64,000 nt of DNA from Lethocerus indicus (Eukaryota; Arthropoda; Insecta; Hemiptera; Belostomatidae): NCBI GenBank assembly GCA_019843655.1, contig JACDQD010000103.1, positions 496,001 to 560,000 on the forward strand, written 5' to 3'. Under the pieces are notes generated by a model, which worked only from the letters and a program-made list of their open reading frames with translations, searched no databases and was not told where the DNA came from. Of the stretch, positions 32,724-44,237 are shown in pieces. Every line of letters begins with the position of its first letter. The stretch's first letter is position 1. Both the position numbers and the translations under genes were made by a program.

Positions 32724-33763
32724 ATTAATTCCTTAATTGTCTGATACAATTCGCGAGTTCGGTCTGTTAAATAAATAAGAGCGTTAAACGTAAAGTAATT
32801 GGGTAATTATATCTTCGATAACTTCTTCATATCTTTCGTAACTCATTGATTATACGATCATTACACTATAATGATTATGTTTATTTAAAACATTTATCAA
32901 AATGCGTTTCCTGAAAATCCACAAAAGACCGGATTTGTAGTAATTGTTTCGCAATAATAGCAGGGGTGACAATAAACTAAATATCGGACGAATAAAGTAA
33001 CTTTAATTACTGCTGATAACGAACGGATTCGAGAATTTCGGAAGAGGACGGTACAACGGCTCTCGAAAAGTTCCAGAGTACTTCGAATACTCTGAAAATG
33101 ATGCCCCTCGTACTTCTATCTTCAAGGAGAGCCGAGATTCATTCAGGCCACTTGAAGTATTCACTCGAATACTCAGAGTAAAATATCAAACGGATAATTT
33201 GCGATGGCTCGATGTTCGCAGAACAGCGTTAATTCCAATTAACGGCAGCATTGCCAGTGGCCGTTAATTGAAAAAATTCATTTCATCACCCGCCACCTTT
33301 CGGCTATAACAATACGTCATTAACATGTTAAAATAACAGTGCTGTGAAAAAAATCTGAAATGTCGACAGTTAGACGCGTTTCAAGGATAGACGATAGATT
33401 AAAATAATAAGTGAAAGGTAATTGCCAAAAGCTTGGGATGATTGAAAAATTTGTCTGTCCAATGAGGGATTGCTGGGCACTATTAAATCAGTTCAGGTAT
33501 CTCAGTTCGCTTCAGTTCAAAACCGAAACGAAAACATTTTCTGAAATTTTGAATTGAATCCAATTTCGCGTATTCGAGCATAGAAATGTTCATGTCGATT
33601 ATTCACTGGCGGTATAAAAAAGGGTGGGCAACGTAAAAACGGTTGCGGAATAGATCACCGGGAGATAACAGGTGATGTATTACCCGACAGAGGATACGAC
33701 CTCCAGATAGAGGATAACCCGCATGCTGTCTCCGTTAGGGAGCGTTTTTATTTCAGGATTTTA

Positions 33764-33766
<3 letters not shown>
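32724..33766. other. Unassigned sequence
   Basis: AT-rich. A 7-bp stem hairpin CAGAGTA-cttcgaa-TACTCTG lies at 33074-33094, with related gaatactcagagta at 33168-33181. No gene seen. Confidence 0.4.

Positions 33767-33818
<52 letters not shown>
33767..33818. repeat. (TA)n microsatellite
   Basis: About 52 bp of uninterrupted TA. Confidence 0.95.
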
Positions 33819-33820
<2 letters not shown>

Positions 33821-35261
33821 GTTCTTTTTGTATCCACCGTAAAATATAGCGGTTTTCGATCAAATGCACTTTGCCCCGGACCCACTTTCTTTTCGGGCAT
33901 TCGGCCACTCGGTTAAGTTAAGGCGGTTGTAATAAATCGGCACTTTATCGGTAGGCAGCGAATTCTATTGCCGAAGAAGCGTCCTTTTGGCACAGTCACT
34001 GTCCGTAAATTCTCGGGCGGGGCTTTTTTTCCCAATCCGTGCAAGCAAGGATTAAGGTTTCTACCGGCGCGAGTAGAAAAGCCGAAAGCAGAGACAGGGC
34101 GCTTTGTTCGGGAAACGGATGGACGGGACGAAGAAATCATTTAGTCGACTAAAAATGCCGGATGCCGCTCTTTTCAACTGAAACTGATGATACATCTAAA
34201 ACATCGTGAAGTTTTCGTATAATATATTGAATAAAATAAATAGAGTACAGTGAGATATTTCAGGTTGACCGCCTTTAAGAGCCTAATCTCTACCCTAACG
34301 ACGGAAAGCTACTGAAGACGTAAATAAACGAGCGGTCCCAGCGGAGATTATATTATTATGAAACCCACTCGGAAGCCAAACAAGTATTTCGAGTACCTCT
34401 CGTACGCAAATGTCTTCTGTATTCAATTGTCACGACAGAACGTGACCCGCTCAGGACGCAGGTTGGGACAAAGACTTAGTGCACTTGAATCACGGGGGAC
34501 AGTAAATTTAAGCCGTTGAATATTGCATGAACATCGATTTTCCGACCGGAACCCGCGTATCCGAGTGGCCACGTATCGCACAAAGTGTTGTGTTTCTCAG
34601 ATTCATTCGGCGAACTGAATGAAAAATTCCATTATCTAGGTACATTTCATCTAGGTACCAATCCTCACATTCTCACACAGTGAAACCTCTAGATTATCTA
34701 ATAGTCTGAATAGTCTAAAAAGCCCAGCCGATTTGGCGGCTCAGTTCGTTATTTTCAATTTTTTTTTTCAAGTACTTGTTACACTCGTGTATTGGCAGTA
34801 CGACTGTAATTGTTTAACACCGTAAATACTAACTTTCGGGCCTCGAACAGTTTAAATTATCACATTCAACTTTCGGCCGTAACTTACCCGAGTGAAGTCC
34901 AGATAAGAGAAGTCCCCTCTTGTGACAGCTACACGGCAACATTGCGTCGCCGGATCGTCCGACCAGAATTTATTCTACCGGAAACGGCCGCTCGCCATCT
35001 TCAGTAGACACATTTCGATTGCCCCTGAGGTATTCTATCCTTTACTCAGTAGAAATTCATTGAACCGGAGGTGTTAAACAAAAATCATATCTTTCGCGTT
35101 TGGAGTTTACGTCGGAAATAAATGAATTTAAACGAATGACGAATTTGAATAAATATCTACCACAACAACAGAAGCTACAGCGTTAGCTATTCTGCACGCT
35201 CGTTCAATTCAGACGAGTGTAAATTTGAATTGATTTAATATAAAACTTATAAAATATCGCT
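33819..35261. other. Mostly unassigned; one HP-1 scrap
   Basis: A 30 bp HP-1 arm scrap (aacggccgctcgccatcttc) lies at 34979-35008. The rest has no recognised family; frames are under 76 codons. Confidence 0.45.
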
Positions 35262-35419
35262 GAGATCTTGAGGAGTTCTTCGAGGGAGGAATTAAAAATT
35301 TGCCGGAAAAGTAGCGGCGGAGAGTTTTCCATAATATCGGTGAATATATAGTAGATTAATAATTAAAGTTTCTTTTTTAGCAAAATAAAATATGTCGATT
35401 ACTTTTGGGTACTCCTAAT
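35262..35419 (+). mobile_element. mar-A remnant lacking left end
   Basis: From atcttgaggagttcttcgag through the KIC-like shifted frame, the gtgaatatatagtagattaa stop region and agcaaaataaaat to the right end ACTTTTGGGTACTCCTAA. Ten bases of the conserved gaattccaaagtc are deleted. The left terminal repeat is missing. Confidence 0.78.
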
Positions 35420-36267
35420 ATAACGGATTTTCTAGAATTACATGATTTTAACTAGTATAAAATTGAATGAAAATTCATATTCCTTGTAATCACGTGACAA
35501 GAGGTTTTTAAAAGGTTTTAAAATTAATATATTGTTTCTAAAGGTAAGAAACAACTTACCCTACGGTTCGGTTTAACGTGTTTACCTTAATGTTCTTTGT
35601 CAGTGTGACGAAAGTTTTTTTTTTTCTGTCCGCGTCCGTAAAATAATAAGCGTTGTCGGAAAATTGTCACCGAGAGGATCTTCCCGGCCGTTTTGGGAGG
35701 TTTATTTTTTCCGCCGACTTTTCACCTACAATTTACGGCTCCGCCTCCGCCGCCCCCGCACCACCGTCGCGGTTTTCCTAACGGCGGAGTTTTTCACTTT
35801 TCCGGACGGCCGGGAAAACTCTCCCCCCCCCCGGGTGATATATATATGCCGCTGTTGAACAAACAGTTTCCACTTCGTACACGTCGTAGAGAAGTGAGAG
35901 GGGCGGTCCCAGCGGTTGGGGGAGGGTTTTTTTTTATGGGGGGGGGTGAGATAACGGATAAAAATTCCTCATTTAAACAAATTTCGTTGAAATTCTCCGA
36001 CCGTTCGGCCGATTTGAATTTTCCTATATACCATTATAGGATATGAATAGGGGGGGGGGAAATTTTGAATCTGCCCCATACGCAGCGTCAGCGGGGTTGG
36101 ATGTTCGAACCGCTGAACAGAAATGACGGATATGATATGTAGGCGGGGTCATGTGCCGCAGCAGATGATGTGTACGATACGCGAGATATACCGTGTCATG
36201 TTGGGACGACGAATGCGGGTTAGCCCCGTATGAACATCATATGGGAACAACGTATGAATATCATCTC
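35420..36267. other. Unassigned, GC-rich, homopolymer-rich
   Basis: Runs of C at 35822-35831 and G at 36049-36058. Frames of 64 and 117 codons at 35664-36046 overlap and are proline- and glycine-rich, without family features. Confidence 0.4.
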
Positions 36268-36369
36268 ATACCGTATATTTCGTGTGTTTCCGTCGGTTTC
36301 GTCTTTTCCGCTAGACCGGTTTCGGCTGTCCGCCATCTTCAGTAGCGGTGCTAGTCACTTTTGGCACTA
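36268..36369. repeat. HP-1 left-arm fragment
   Basis: It starts at ATACCGTATATTTCGTGTG, the common tail-less terminus, and runs to agtcacttttggcactag. Right half absent. Upstream, cgtatgaayatcat is present twice (36228 and 36250), a local duplication. Confidence 0.72.
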
Positions 36370-37608
36370 GCCAAAATATTCACGCCATATATTTCATATC
36401 AATGTCCATATTCATGTATTCATATTCATGTCAAAAATATGTCATATATTTTTTGTTAAAATTAGAAAATATCCTATTTAGTTTCGAAACTTTGTTTCGA
36501 GAATCCGACTTATTCGATTCATATTTATTTATTTTTCTGTTTTATTGCCTCAACGGTATAATACAATCAGGAGGGATGTTAAAGTAGCACTAACAACAAA
36601 TAATAATCCACTACCGTTCCCCAAATTTTTTTTTAGAAATTTATTTTATTTTATTTCATCTATTTTTCAGGCGTATGTAAGGAAAATTTGGTATATCGGG
36701 AAGTTTTAGTAGGGTCTCCACCATAGGATAATGGCGCGTGGAATTTCTTCTATTTCTGTATGGTAAGTTAACAGACGAACCATTTTTACAGGCGTAATAA
36801 TTCCTCCAACGCACTGAATTACAGTCTGATTACAGTCTCTAAACTTACCAATACTGTTCAGTTTATTCGGGGTTTCCTCCATTTTTTTCATTCACGTCCG
36901 ACCCCATCTCTACCTAAGGAATTACTTCGCCGGTTTCCCGACAGATTCATAGCACATTTTCCGGTCAATTACGTTTCTGAATTGCCAGTTTCCGGCGGCA
37001 TACACCAAGGCTGAAATGTATTCTTATTCGGGATAGGAAGGAAATCGTACGGAATTTTGAATAAAATCGTACCGCAGGCCGGAAAATCATACGAGCTGTG
37101 ATTATTCGGCGGCGAAAAAAGGTCGGCCGATAAAAACGGTTTGTACTTTATATCAAAATACGAGCGTACTCAGCTCGTAAACCAGCGCGAGGCCTACCAA
37201 GGTCCCGACCAAGGCACAAGTGATTTAAACTGAATATTTTACAAAGTTATATTTTCGGTTGTGATAGTGTCTCCGGCGTGTATATATATATATATACTGG
37301 AGAGGGGCTTTTCCGGCACAATTTCCAGGCGACCCAGATTCGCGCTGCATTATTCATACAGGTACCTTAAAAATGGATCAACCGTACCGTGTACAAGGGA
37401 ATGGTATGTCGCCGCCGCCGTATTTGTTCGCGTGGGAAATTCTTCGCCCGAGACGTGAACGGCTTAACAGTCGAATGAAGGTGCGAATAACCAATTGAGA
37501 TAAACGGAAGAATAAGTCGACAAAATGTGAACAGATACCGCATTCACTTGGATTAGGCTAAAACCCAGAGATGAAGTGTTAATGTAAACGTTAAAAGGAG
37601 GAATTTGA
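36370..37608. other. Unassigned sequence
   Basis: No repeat shared in the window; (TA) at 37281-37295. Frames up to 79 codons (36348-36587) are AT-driven. Confidence 0.4.
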
Positions 37609-37810
37609 ATACAGTAGATTCCGTGTGTTTCTGTCTCCTCTCGCCGGTTTTGGTCTATTGCTAGACCCCGTCTTTCAGTAGCGGTATTATTGAAGAACAC
37701 AATAACAGGACACGTGTATATATATATACACACGACAAACAGACAACCGCCACAGTACAAGTGACAGTGACAGTGAAATGAGGATGTCGGTAAAACATCC
37801 AAAGTGCCGA
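37609..37810. repeat. HP-1 copy with palindromic loop, no tail
   Basis: The left arm begins ATACAGTAGATTCCGTGTG, with an arm deletion after ctagaccccg. The loop has cacgtgtatatatatatac and acgacaaacagacaaccgcc, the same loop type as the 18.8 and 53.4 kb copies. The right arm stops after catccaaagtgccg. Confidence 0.77.
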
Positions 37811-38020
37811 AGAATATTTTCGGTTGGCCGAACGAATTTTTAATATTCATTAAAACTGTTTAACCTGATTTTTTCCCCTCATTAAACATTTTACAGCAGT
37901 CGATAAAACTTTACAACCGCGGGAATTTAGAATTCAAATTTGTTCTATGAAATAGAAATAAATGGATCGAGCCTTTTAAATGCTGTTAAATTCATAGATA
38001 GCTTTTAAAGAAGATTTCCT

Positions 38021-38236
38021 ATACCGTAGATCGTGTGTTTCTGTCTCCTCTCGCTGCCGGTTTGGTCTTTCGCTAGATCGGTTTCGGCCGCTCGCCATTT
38101 TCAGCAGCGCTGTGTTAGTCACTTTGGATGTTTTTTGGGCATCCTAACTGCACTGTCACTGTCAGACGGCGAGCGGCCGAAACCGGTCTAGCGAAAGACC
38201 AAACCGGCAGCGAGAGGAGACAGAAACACACGAAAT
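38021..38236. repeat. HP-1 hairpin, short loop, CAG-insert subtype
   Basis: Both arms are present from ATACCGTAGATCGTG to CACGAAATCTACAATAG with a very short loop after cactgtcactgtcag; no tail. The arms carry the ctgccggt/accggcagcg variant (three extra bases), shared with copies at 40071, 47128, 47834 and 60796. The right terminus shares its flank with the 32.46 kb copy. Confidence 0.83.
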
Positions 38237-38291
38237 CTACAATAGATATTTAGTGTCATCAAAACCTAATTGAAGGTTAATTTTATACCAT
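38237..38291. repeat. Flank segment shared with 32.42 kb (inverted)
   Basis: Inverted copy of 32417-32475 with two or three substitutions, lying between two HP-1 pieces. Confidence 0.8.
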
Positions 38292-38298
38292 GATTTAA

Positions 38299-38482
38299 TG
38301 GCACTTCAGATGTTTTTTTGAGCATCCCCACTGCACTGTCACTGTCAAGTGACTAACACAGCGCTACTGAAGACGGCGAGCGGCCGAAACCGGTCTAGCA
38401 AAAGGCCAAACCGGCGAGAGGAGACAGAAACACAACAAATCTACGCTGTATTCCAACCCCTCCCAGACCACTAAACAGGTAT
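38299..38482 (+). repeat. HP-1 right-half copy with tail
   Basis: It starts at GGCACTTCAGATG in the left arm interior, turns at cactgtcactgtcaagtgac, then carries the complete right arm and the tail (ccctcccagaccactaaaca) ending GTATCC. The tail differs from consensus by several bases. Confidence 0.8.
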
Positions 38483-39433
38483 CCTCTAATTTTTCCAACA
38501 TATTGAAATTGTTTTTCACTGCTGGCCGTTTAAATCGACCGAATTCATTCCGGCGGACGTTTTAAACCTCTACAGCTGTGTGTATTCCAAGCGCCGGTTC
38601 TCGATTGGGGGATTTCATTGGACATGCCCTTTTAATAGCGGTCACTATTCAGGTCTTTCGGGCACAATCAAAATTAGCCGCGCGCCCCAAATGGTTTTTC
38701 CCGAATTGACTCCAATTATTTTCCGGGGGGAAATGAAATTTTCCCGGCGACCCGCTTTCGGACACGGCTATTTGCGGCGCTGGACGCGAGCGCTCGCAGC
38801 GCGGATAAATTTTCCGAACGGGTTTTTCCATTAACTTTTCGTTTGAAACCGTATTGTAGTTATTCGGCACGACCAATTGCCGGGTTTAGACACGGTTTGA
38901 ATTCAATTTGTACGTCCCATAAAGTGGATCCGCTGACAATATTACGTACATAAAACACGGGTTTATTTACTTTATTGTTGCATAGGTGCTGCAGGAAATC
39001 GCGACCACGCAAACAACTATCAGATTGTGGAGCTATTTGAATAACAATTTTTGTTGTCCTATTTTGTAATTATTTCAGGATATGTCCCGTTTCGGTTTTG
39101 TCGAATATGGCGAGAAACCGCTCTCTTTGTCTTAAGCGTTTGACGCTGAATCCAAATTACCTTTGTCCCCGGTAAAAATAAAATAAGTGTACAGAATAGG
39201 GCAGTATATTAGAGCCAGTGTCTGAAGTAGGAGTGCGGTCGACGTCCGCCGAAGATTTATTTATTCGGATCCTCTTAAATCTAGAAGTGACGAGAAAATA
39301 TCACTCTTCCCGGATTTCCACCGTTTCCACGTTCAATTTCCTCCCTGCACCTCCCTCGAAATAAATCATTCCCAGTTAAATTGGATTCGGCCTACGAATT
39401 GGTTGTGTCTAGAAGTTGGGACAATAGATACTG
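38483..39433. other. Unassigned sequence
   Basis: A GC-richer block at 38520-38880 has opposed frames of 75-84 codons without motifs. No repeat shared. Confidence 0.4.
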
Positions 39434-39629
39434 TCCAAGATAACGTTACTATTTAATACTCGTTTCTGTTGGTTTGAGTCGCCACTCTTTTGACGCCCTA
39501 CGCAGTCACGCAGGAATGTTTTCTAATAATTAAAAATACGCTTTTAATTCTAATAACGACTGCAATAGAACAGAAGTTTGGTCGACACAGCTTTTTAGTG
39601 GCCCACAGTCTGAACAGATGGAATAATGC
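39434..39629. repeat. Dispersed repeat shared with 57.25 kb
   Basis: The stretch from ccaagataacgttactattt to aattaaaaatacg (39434-39541) and a second block cagtctgaacagatggaata (39607-39629) are both present at 57246-57375. The 65 bp between the blocks here are missing there. Type unknown; no ends were recognised. Confidence 0.82.
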
Positions 39630-40070
39630 GATGGAAAACTAAAAATATATATTTATGCACGATTTAATTTGATCATTGATGGGTCGGCGGACATTCTTCA
39701 ATACACGCTTACGAGTATTTGATTTTCTCGCATTGAAGGTGACTATGAAACGGTTCGTTTCTTGTTCTAGGGCCGAGAATTGTCATTTAAAATATTACGG
39801 CTGGCGTTTATTGTGATTTGAATTGAACGCTTAGCTGGCTACAGCGACGGGACGACAAAGTCAACGGCTAGTTTATATTCTGAGGGACGACCTCGAGATT
39901 GAGGCAAATCTTGACAATCGCCCAAGTTCTATTATTGTATACAGTGCGAATTATCTCCACTTTATTGTTCCAACCCCCGTCAGCTCCGCCACCCTTAAGA
40001 GTCTTACAACACTTTGAAGCGGGAACTTTTGACGTTTGAACTTTTAACCCTTTTTTTTCTGTACCCCGTT

Positions 40071-40195
40071 AACCCTGTTTCTGTCTCCTCTCGCTGCCGG
40101 TTTGGTCTTTTGCTGGGCCGGTTTCGGCTGTTGGCCGTCTTCAGTAGCGGTGTTAGTCCATCCTCACTGTCCACCGTCACTTTCACTTGTACAAG
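40071..40195. repeat. HP-1 left half
   Basis: From GTACCCCGTTAACCCTGTTT (corrupted terminus) through the CAG-insert subtype arm to gtccatcctcactgtccacc and tttcacttgtac. It is joined directly to a LINE fragment at 40196. Confidence 0.77.
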
Positions 40196-40508
40196 TTAAG
40201 ACTCTTAAGACGGACATCAAAATTGAACTTCGCAGTAAGAAACTGACAATATACAAAACGATACTCAAACCGACACGGACTTACGGTATAGAGCTATGGG
40301 GTTCCACCGAGACATCCCAAATCGCTCGCATCCAGAGATTCCAGTCAAAAGTCCTTCCTACCATCCTTAATGCTCCCCACCGGGTATGTTTCTAACCACA
40401 CAATCCACCATGATCTCAACATAGTCGACGAAGTCGCAAAATCCCGGTTCCCGAAGTTCCACTCCCGCCTTTCTCCTCGTCCTCTTACCCATCCATTAGC
40501 TTCATGTA
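40196..40508 (+). mobile_element. Jockey-like LINE 3' fragment, best-preserved RT segment
   Basis: The frame reads LRSKKLTIYK then TILKPTRTYGIELWGSTETS, QIARIQRFQSKV and LNAPHR, a close match in layout to the C-terminal part of Jockey-clade reverse transcriptases, where ILKP-YGIQLWG and the FQSK-LR-I-NAPW motif are diagnostic. A frameshift follows NAPHR. The next segment (VSNHTIHHDLN then DEVAKSRFPKFHSRLS in another frame) is also typical. Inactive; no endonuclease domain or ORF1. Confidence 0.82.
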
Positions 40509-41971
40509 GGATGGGGGAAAAAACGTAATATTTCGGAAGGAGAACGGGCCGTGTACATAGGGGCGAAAATAGGGTAGATTTCTGTAGCCGAGTTTAAACG
40601 GTAGCGGGCGAGCTGCAGGTTACGATGCAATTAATTCCCAGTGTCGCGCTCGTCCCCCCCAACGCTAAATTACGTTGACACTACCAACAGGTGCTCAATT
40701 TTACCTGTCTCCCAGTACGTATTATACATATGTAAATTACTGTGAGCGACGGTGACTGTTTTAGAAACGGGCCGTATTTTCACACGGACGTAATCTGTGA
40801 ATTCCGGACGGAAGCGAGTACATCGTAAAAGGTCTGAAGAAGGGAAATTTTTTATCTGGAAATCGTGACGAGGTTCAGCGCGTACAAAGCCCGTACGAAG
40901 CCTAGGTTCATGTTTAATATCAATATCGTGAAAAGAAACAACGATATTCCCGGTCATATTAAATACTTGAACACGCGTACATGTTTTATTTTCATAGGGG
41001 GAAAATTCCTTCTTTTGGGCCTCGGGGGAGATATTAATGTTTCGCAGCGGGTTGCTCTGTGAAAATTCACCGAGGATTCCCCTGTCGAGGATTTAAAAGA
41101 AAAAAAAAAAATTGTAACGCCTCGGGGAGCCGAACCGCGTTTCCCATCTACGTTTTTACAACTTTACCCACCGGGGCGCACACGTGCGAGAACACGTGGT
41201 CACGCTCACACAGGGTAAGGGGTTTTAATTCGGTTTTGTGGCCACCGGAGGAACCGCTACGATTACACCCCTAACCTGCCGGGTGTAGGGCCGGTATAAT
41301 CGGGTCATGTTATAACAGAGGATCTGAAGCGGTTTTTTTCCTTTGATAATAATTAAAAATTTTTAGACTTAAGAGTTTTTATTATGCTCGGTCCCAAGCT
41401 GAAACCAGTCGTTTTCATCATTGAAGGGTAAAAAGTCGCTACAAATTTCTACCTAGATTATTGGACGATAGCTCAAAATTAAGCTTAAACTATCATTACA
41501 TGGGGGGGGTTTAAACTGTGGAGTTTGGCCAAACCGACGAATATCAATAAAATCAAACTTTACAGTCGAAAATATTAAAGGAAATATAATAAATGCACTC
41601 TATTTTACGCTGAAATAATCCCTCACGTGGGTGTAATAACGTTACCACCTTGCAATCTATCATAGATAAGGCCCGTTCGAATTCGTGGGTTCGACATTTC
41701 GTTGTAAATCAAACGGAATTCGAGGAACCGATCGGGGTATCAATCGATCAATCGGTGCCCCGAGAGTCCGATAAACTTAGCCAACAGTCAATCTTGCTCA
41801 CTGTCTCAAACAGCTCCACCGGTTCGCTCTTCAACTCTAGACCGGTAAATAAATACCCGAGCCGTTACTTCGCTGCGTAAGACCACCTTGAACAGAAATT
41901 TTCTCCGTATATTGCGGACCGAAATGTATCAATTCGTGTCAGCGCAACTTTCGTTTACCGTTCAGAATAAG
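40509..41971. other. Unassigned sequence
   Basis: It contains CACGTG cores at about 41180 and 41196 (cacacgtgcg, acacgtgg). Frames up to 95 codons at 40670-40957 have no recognisable family. Confidence 0.4.
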
Positions 41972-42166
41972 ATTAACTATACCGATATACCTGTTGTGTG
42001 GTCTGCGAGGGGGTTGGAATACTGTAGGTTCGTGATGTTTCTGTCTCCTCTCGCTGGTTCGGCCTTTTGCTATTGAAGCCGCTACTGAAGATGGCGATCG
42101 GCCGAAACCGGTTTAGCAAAAGACAGGAGACAGAAACATCACGAACCTACAGTATTAACTATATCG
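41972..42166 (-). repeat. HP-1 compact copy with 13-bp target duplication
   Basis: ATTAACTATACCG and ATTAACTATATCG flank element 41985-42153. The tail is on the left (ATATACCTGTTGTGTGGTC), and the far arm ends GAACCTACAGT. The loop is lost: the arms meet around cttttgctattgaagccgct. Confidence 0.86.
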
Positions 42167-42687
42167 CTTTGTCGGGAGACATCGGTTCTCCTGATGGGAG
42201 TATTTAATATGACGTATACTGAATATACGAAAATAATAGGCAAAATAAAAAACGGGGGAAGCGGAAGCCGACGAAAAAATAAGGATTCGAGATGGGCGTT
42301 CATCTGCATAATGTCGACACGGACGTTACACTCGTCCAGTGTGGTGGCCGGATTTACATAAGCATAATATAACCAGAGATAAAAACCAAGTATCCGAAAG
42401 CCCAAGCTCACTATTGTCATTCAAACTACGTTCGTTCTCCTGCCCGCTTCCTTGTTTGGGAGTCGTTCCAAACACCGTAGGGGAAACCAATCCGAAATGG
42501 GACGGTTCGGTACCAACTTAGGGGCGCCTTCCCTTCTCCTCTGTCTGATATCGGTTATAATATCGGTAGGAATTTTTGTAGAATTACGTAATTACGTTTT
42601 CAAGAATTAATTTTCTAGCGTCACCCGCCCAAATTGCCGAATTATGTAACCGGATTAACGGGGTTGGGGCGGGGGAGGGAGAAGAGG
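42167..42687. other. Unassigned sequence
   Basis: No repeat or gene recognised; minus-strand frame of 93 codons (42139-42420) starts inside HP-1 and lacks motifs. Confidence 0.4.
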
Positions 42688-42754
42688 ACGGCGCCTCTGA
42701 TGCAAGACCCGGCAGACACGGCCGTATTGCGGGTTAATCGGCCGCCAACGCCGT
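42688..42754 (-). repeat. tRL-A SINE-like repeat, divergent
   Basis: Core ACGGCG...CGCCGT with attgcgggttaatcggccgc; the high-coordinate flank aacgataacattattaagtc matches that of the 13765 copy. Confidence 0.5.
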
Positions 42755-43489
42755 ATTCAATATGCAACGATAACATTATTAAGTCCTCTCAAGTTCCCGC
42801 CAAGGTCCCCGCCTCCATTGAATCTCCGTATGCAGATTCGGCTTGACGCCGTCATACCTTGACGGGTTCAAAGACCTGGAAGAGGCTTCCAGAGATATTT
42901 ATCTGCAAAAACTGGTAGTAAAAAACTACAGGATTCCTGGATAATTTAAATATTCTATTGGGATTGTCGGAATTAAGGATAGCGGGTTGCTAACAGAACA
43001 GGGAGGTATTAGAACAGTCTAATACCTTAAGCTTATAAGAACCTTGTCGATTCCGTCCGAAGTGCTAAATGTTCCAACCGCCCGCAATTTAGGCGGCGAC
43101 CGAAATTCGGTTTGTAAAATGTAAAACCGAATTGTTTTAATTACTAGTTTGAAACGGCGCGGTGTTGTTGTATACGGGAGAAGGTTTTGGTTTGCGCCAG
43201 TGACGTCTGACAAGGGTCAACCTGGGCCTCATTTCATAGTCGGGGGGTTGGAAACGCCGCCTAAACCAATTTGCATTCTGTCCTCAATTCCGGCCGTTTT
43301 AACCCCCGCCCCTCCCACCGGTTCAAAACCACCCCCACCCCCCATTGCCGCAAACACGGCCACACAAAAAGGGGATTGACATTTTTCACCGGGGTTTAAC
43401 GTCACCGGCACACGTGCACATTTGTTTAGGCGGCGTTGCGTTTCGACCGGCGCCCGTCGGAAATAGAAATATTATATCGCATTAGCCCG
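42755..43489. other. Unassigned sequence
   Basis: No shared repeat. C-rich frames at 43149-43411 on both strands are not credible genes. Confidence 0.4.
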
Positions 43490-43957
43490 TAAATCCCCAT
43501 AACCGACTGAAAAGAATCGACTTAAACCGAAAATTTGGACCTTTAAGACAGTTACTAGAACGGACATCAGAATTGACCCTAAGTAACAAACTGAAAATAT
43601 ACAGAGCGATACTTTAACTCATGAGGACATCGCGGTACCGTCCTTAATGCTCCCCCCCCCCGGTATGTTTCTAACCGCATAATCCACCAACACCTCAACA
43701 TACCGACAGTGGAAGAAGTCACAAAATCCCGGTTCCTGAAGTTCCACTCCCGCCTTGCCCCTCATCCTAATCCACTCGTTCAGTCCCTTTCCTCTCCTAC
43801 CCATCCATTATCCCCCCCGCGTCTGCTTAAACGCCGCTGGCCTAGAGATCTTCTTAGCCCTTAGACCATAATTGTTCTTGTGTCAAAAGGGACCTCGTTG
43901 GGTGGTTCCTTTTGTCACGAAATACATGTGAAATTTTCATATTTTCACAAAGAATAA
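43490..43957 (+). mobile_element. Jockey-like LINE fragment with 3' tail
   Basis: It starts at the shared boundary (TAAATCCCCATAACCGACTG), passes WTFKTVTRTDIRIDP, loses most of the YGIELWG segment by deletion, then carries the VSNRIIHQHLN and VAKSRF-like segments and the 3' tail (ttagaccataattgttcttg, gacctcgttgggtggttcc). Several frameshifts and a C-run (43652-43661). Confidence 0.78.
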
Positions 43958-44069
43958 AACGCGCGGAAAATTAAGACATCGTTAAGACACGATGGAAAAC
44001 ATTCGGTTATTAAACGTGGAGGTTCACACACAAGTTCGCACGAAGAAGTTTTAATTTATCTTTCATGAA

Positions 44070-44237
44070 AAGAAATTTTGTAGTTTAGAACACCTCTGTG
44101 TGTTTTTTTGAGAAAACATCCGAAGTGCCGAAGTGTCCAATATCGCTACTGAAGATGGCGAGCGGCCGAAACCGGTCTAGCAAAAGACTAAACCAGCGAG
44201 AGGAGACAGCACGAAATCTACGATAAGAAATTTTGTA
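44070..44237. repeat. HP-1 half copy with perfect 13-bp target duplication
   Basis: AAGAAATTTTGTA lies at 44070-44082 and 44225-44237. The element (44083-44224) holds right-arm sequence from aaaacatccgaagtgcc to CACGAAATCTACGAT, the tail-less terminus, with no tail at either side. A truncated but precisely duplicated insertion. Confidence 0.87.

Noticed and set aside
37464..37850. 128-codon minus-strand frame
   Set aside because: Runs through an HP-1 copy and its TA loop.
40014..40395. Frame joining HP-1 and LINE sequence (possible fusion gene)
   Set aside because: The join reflects adjacency of two repeat fragments; the frame changes within it and there is no supporting structure.
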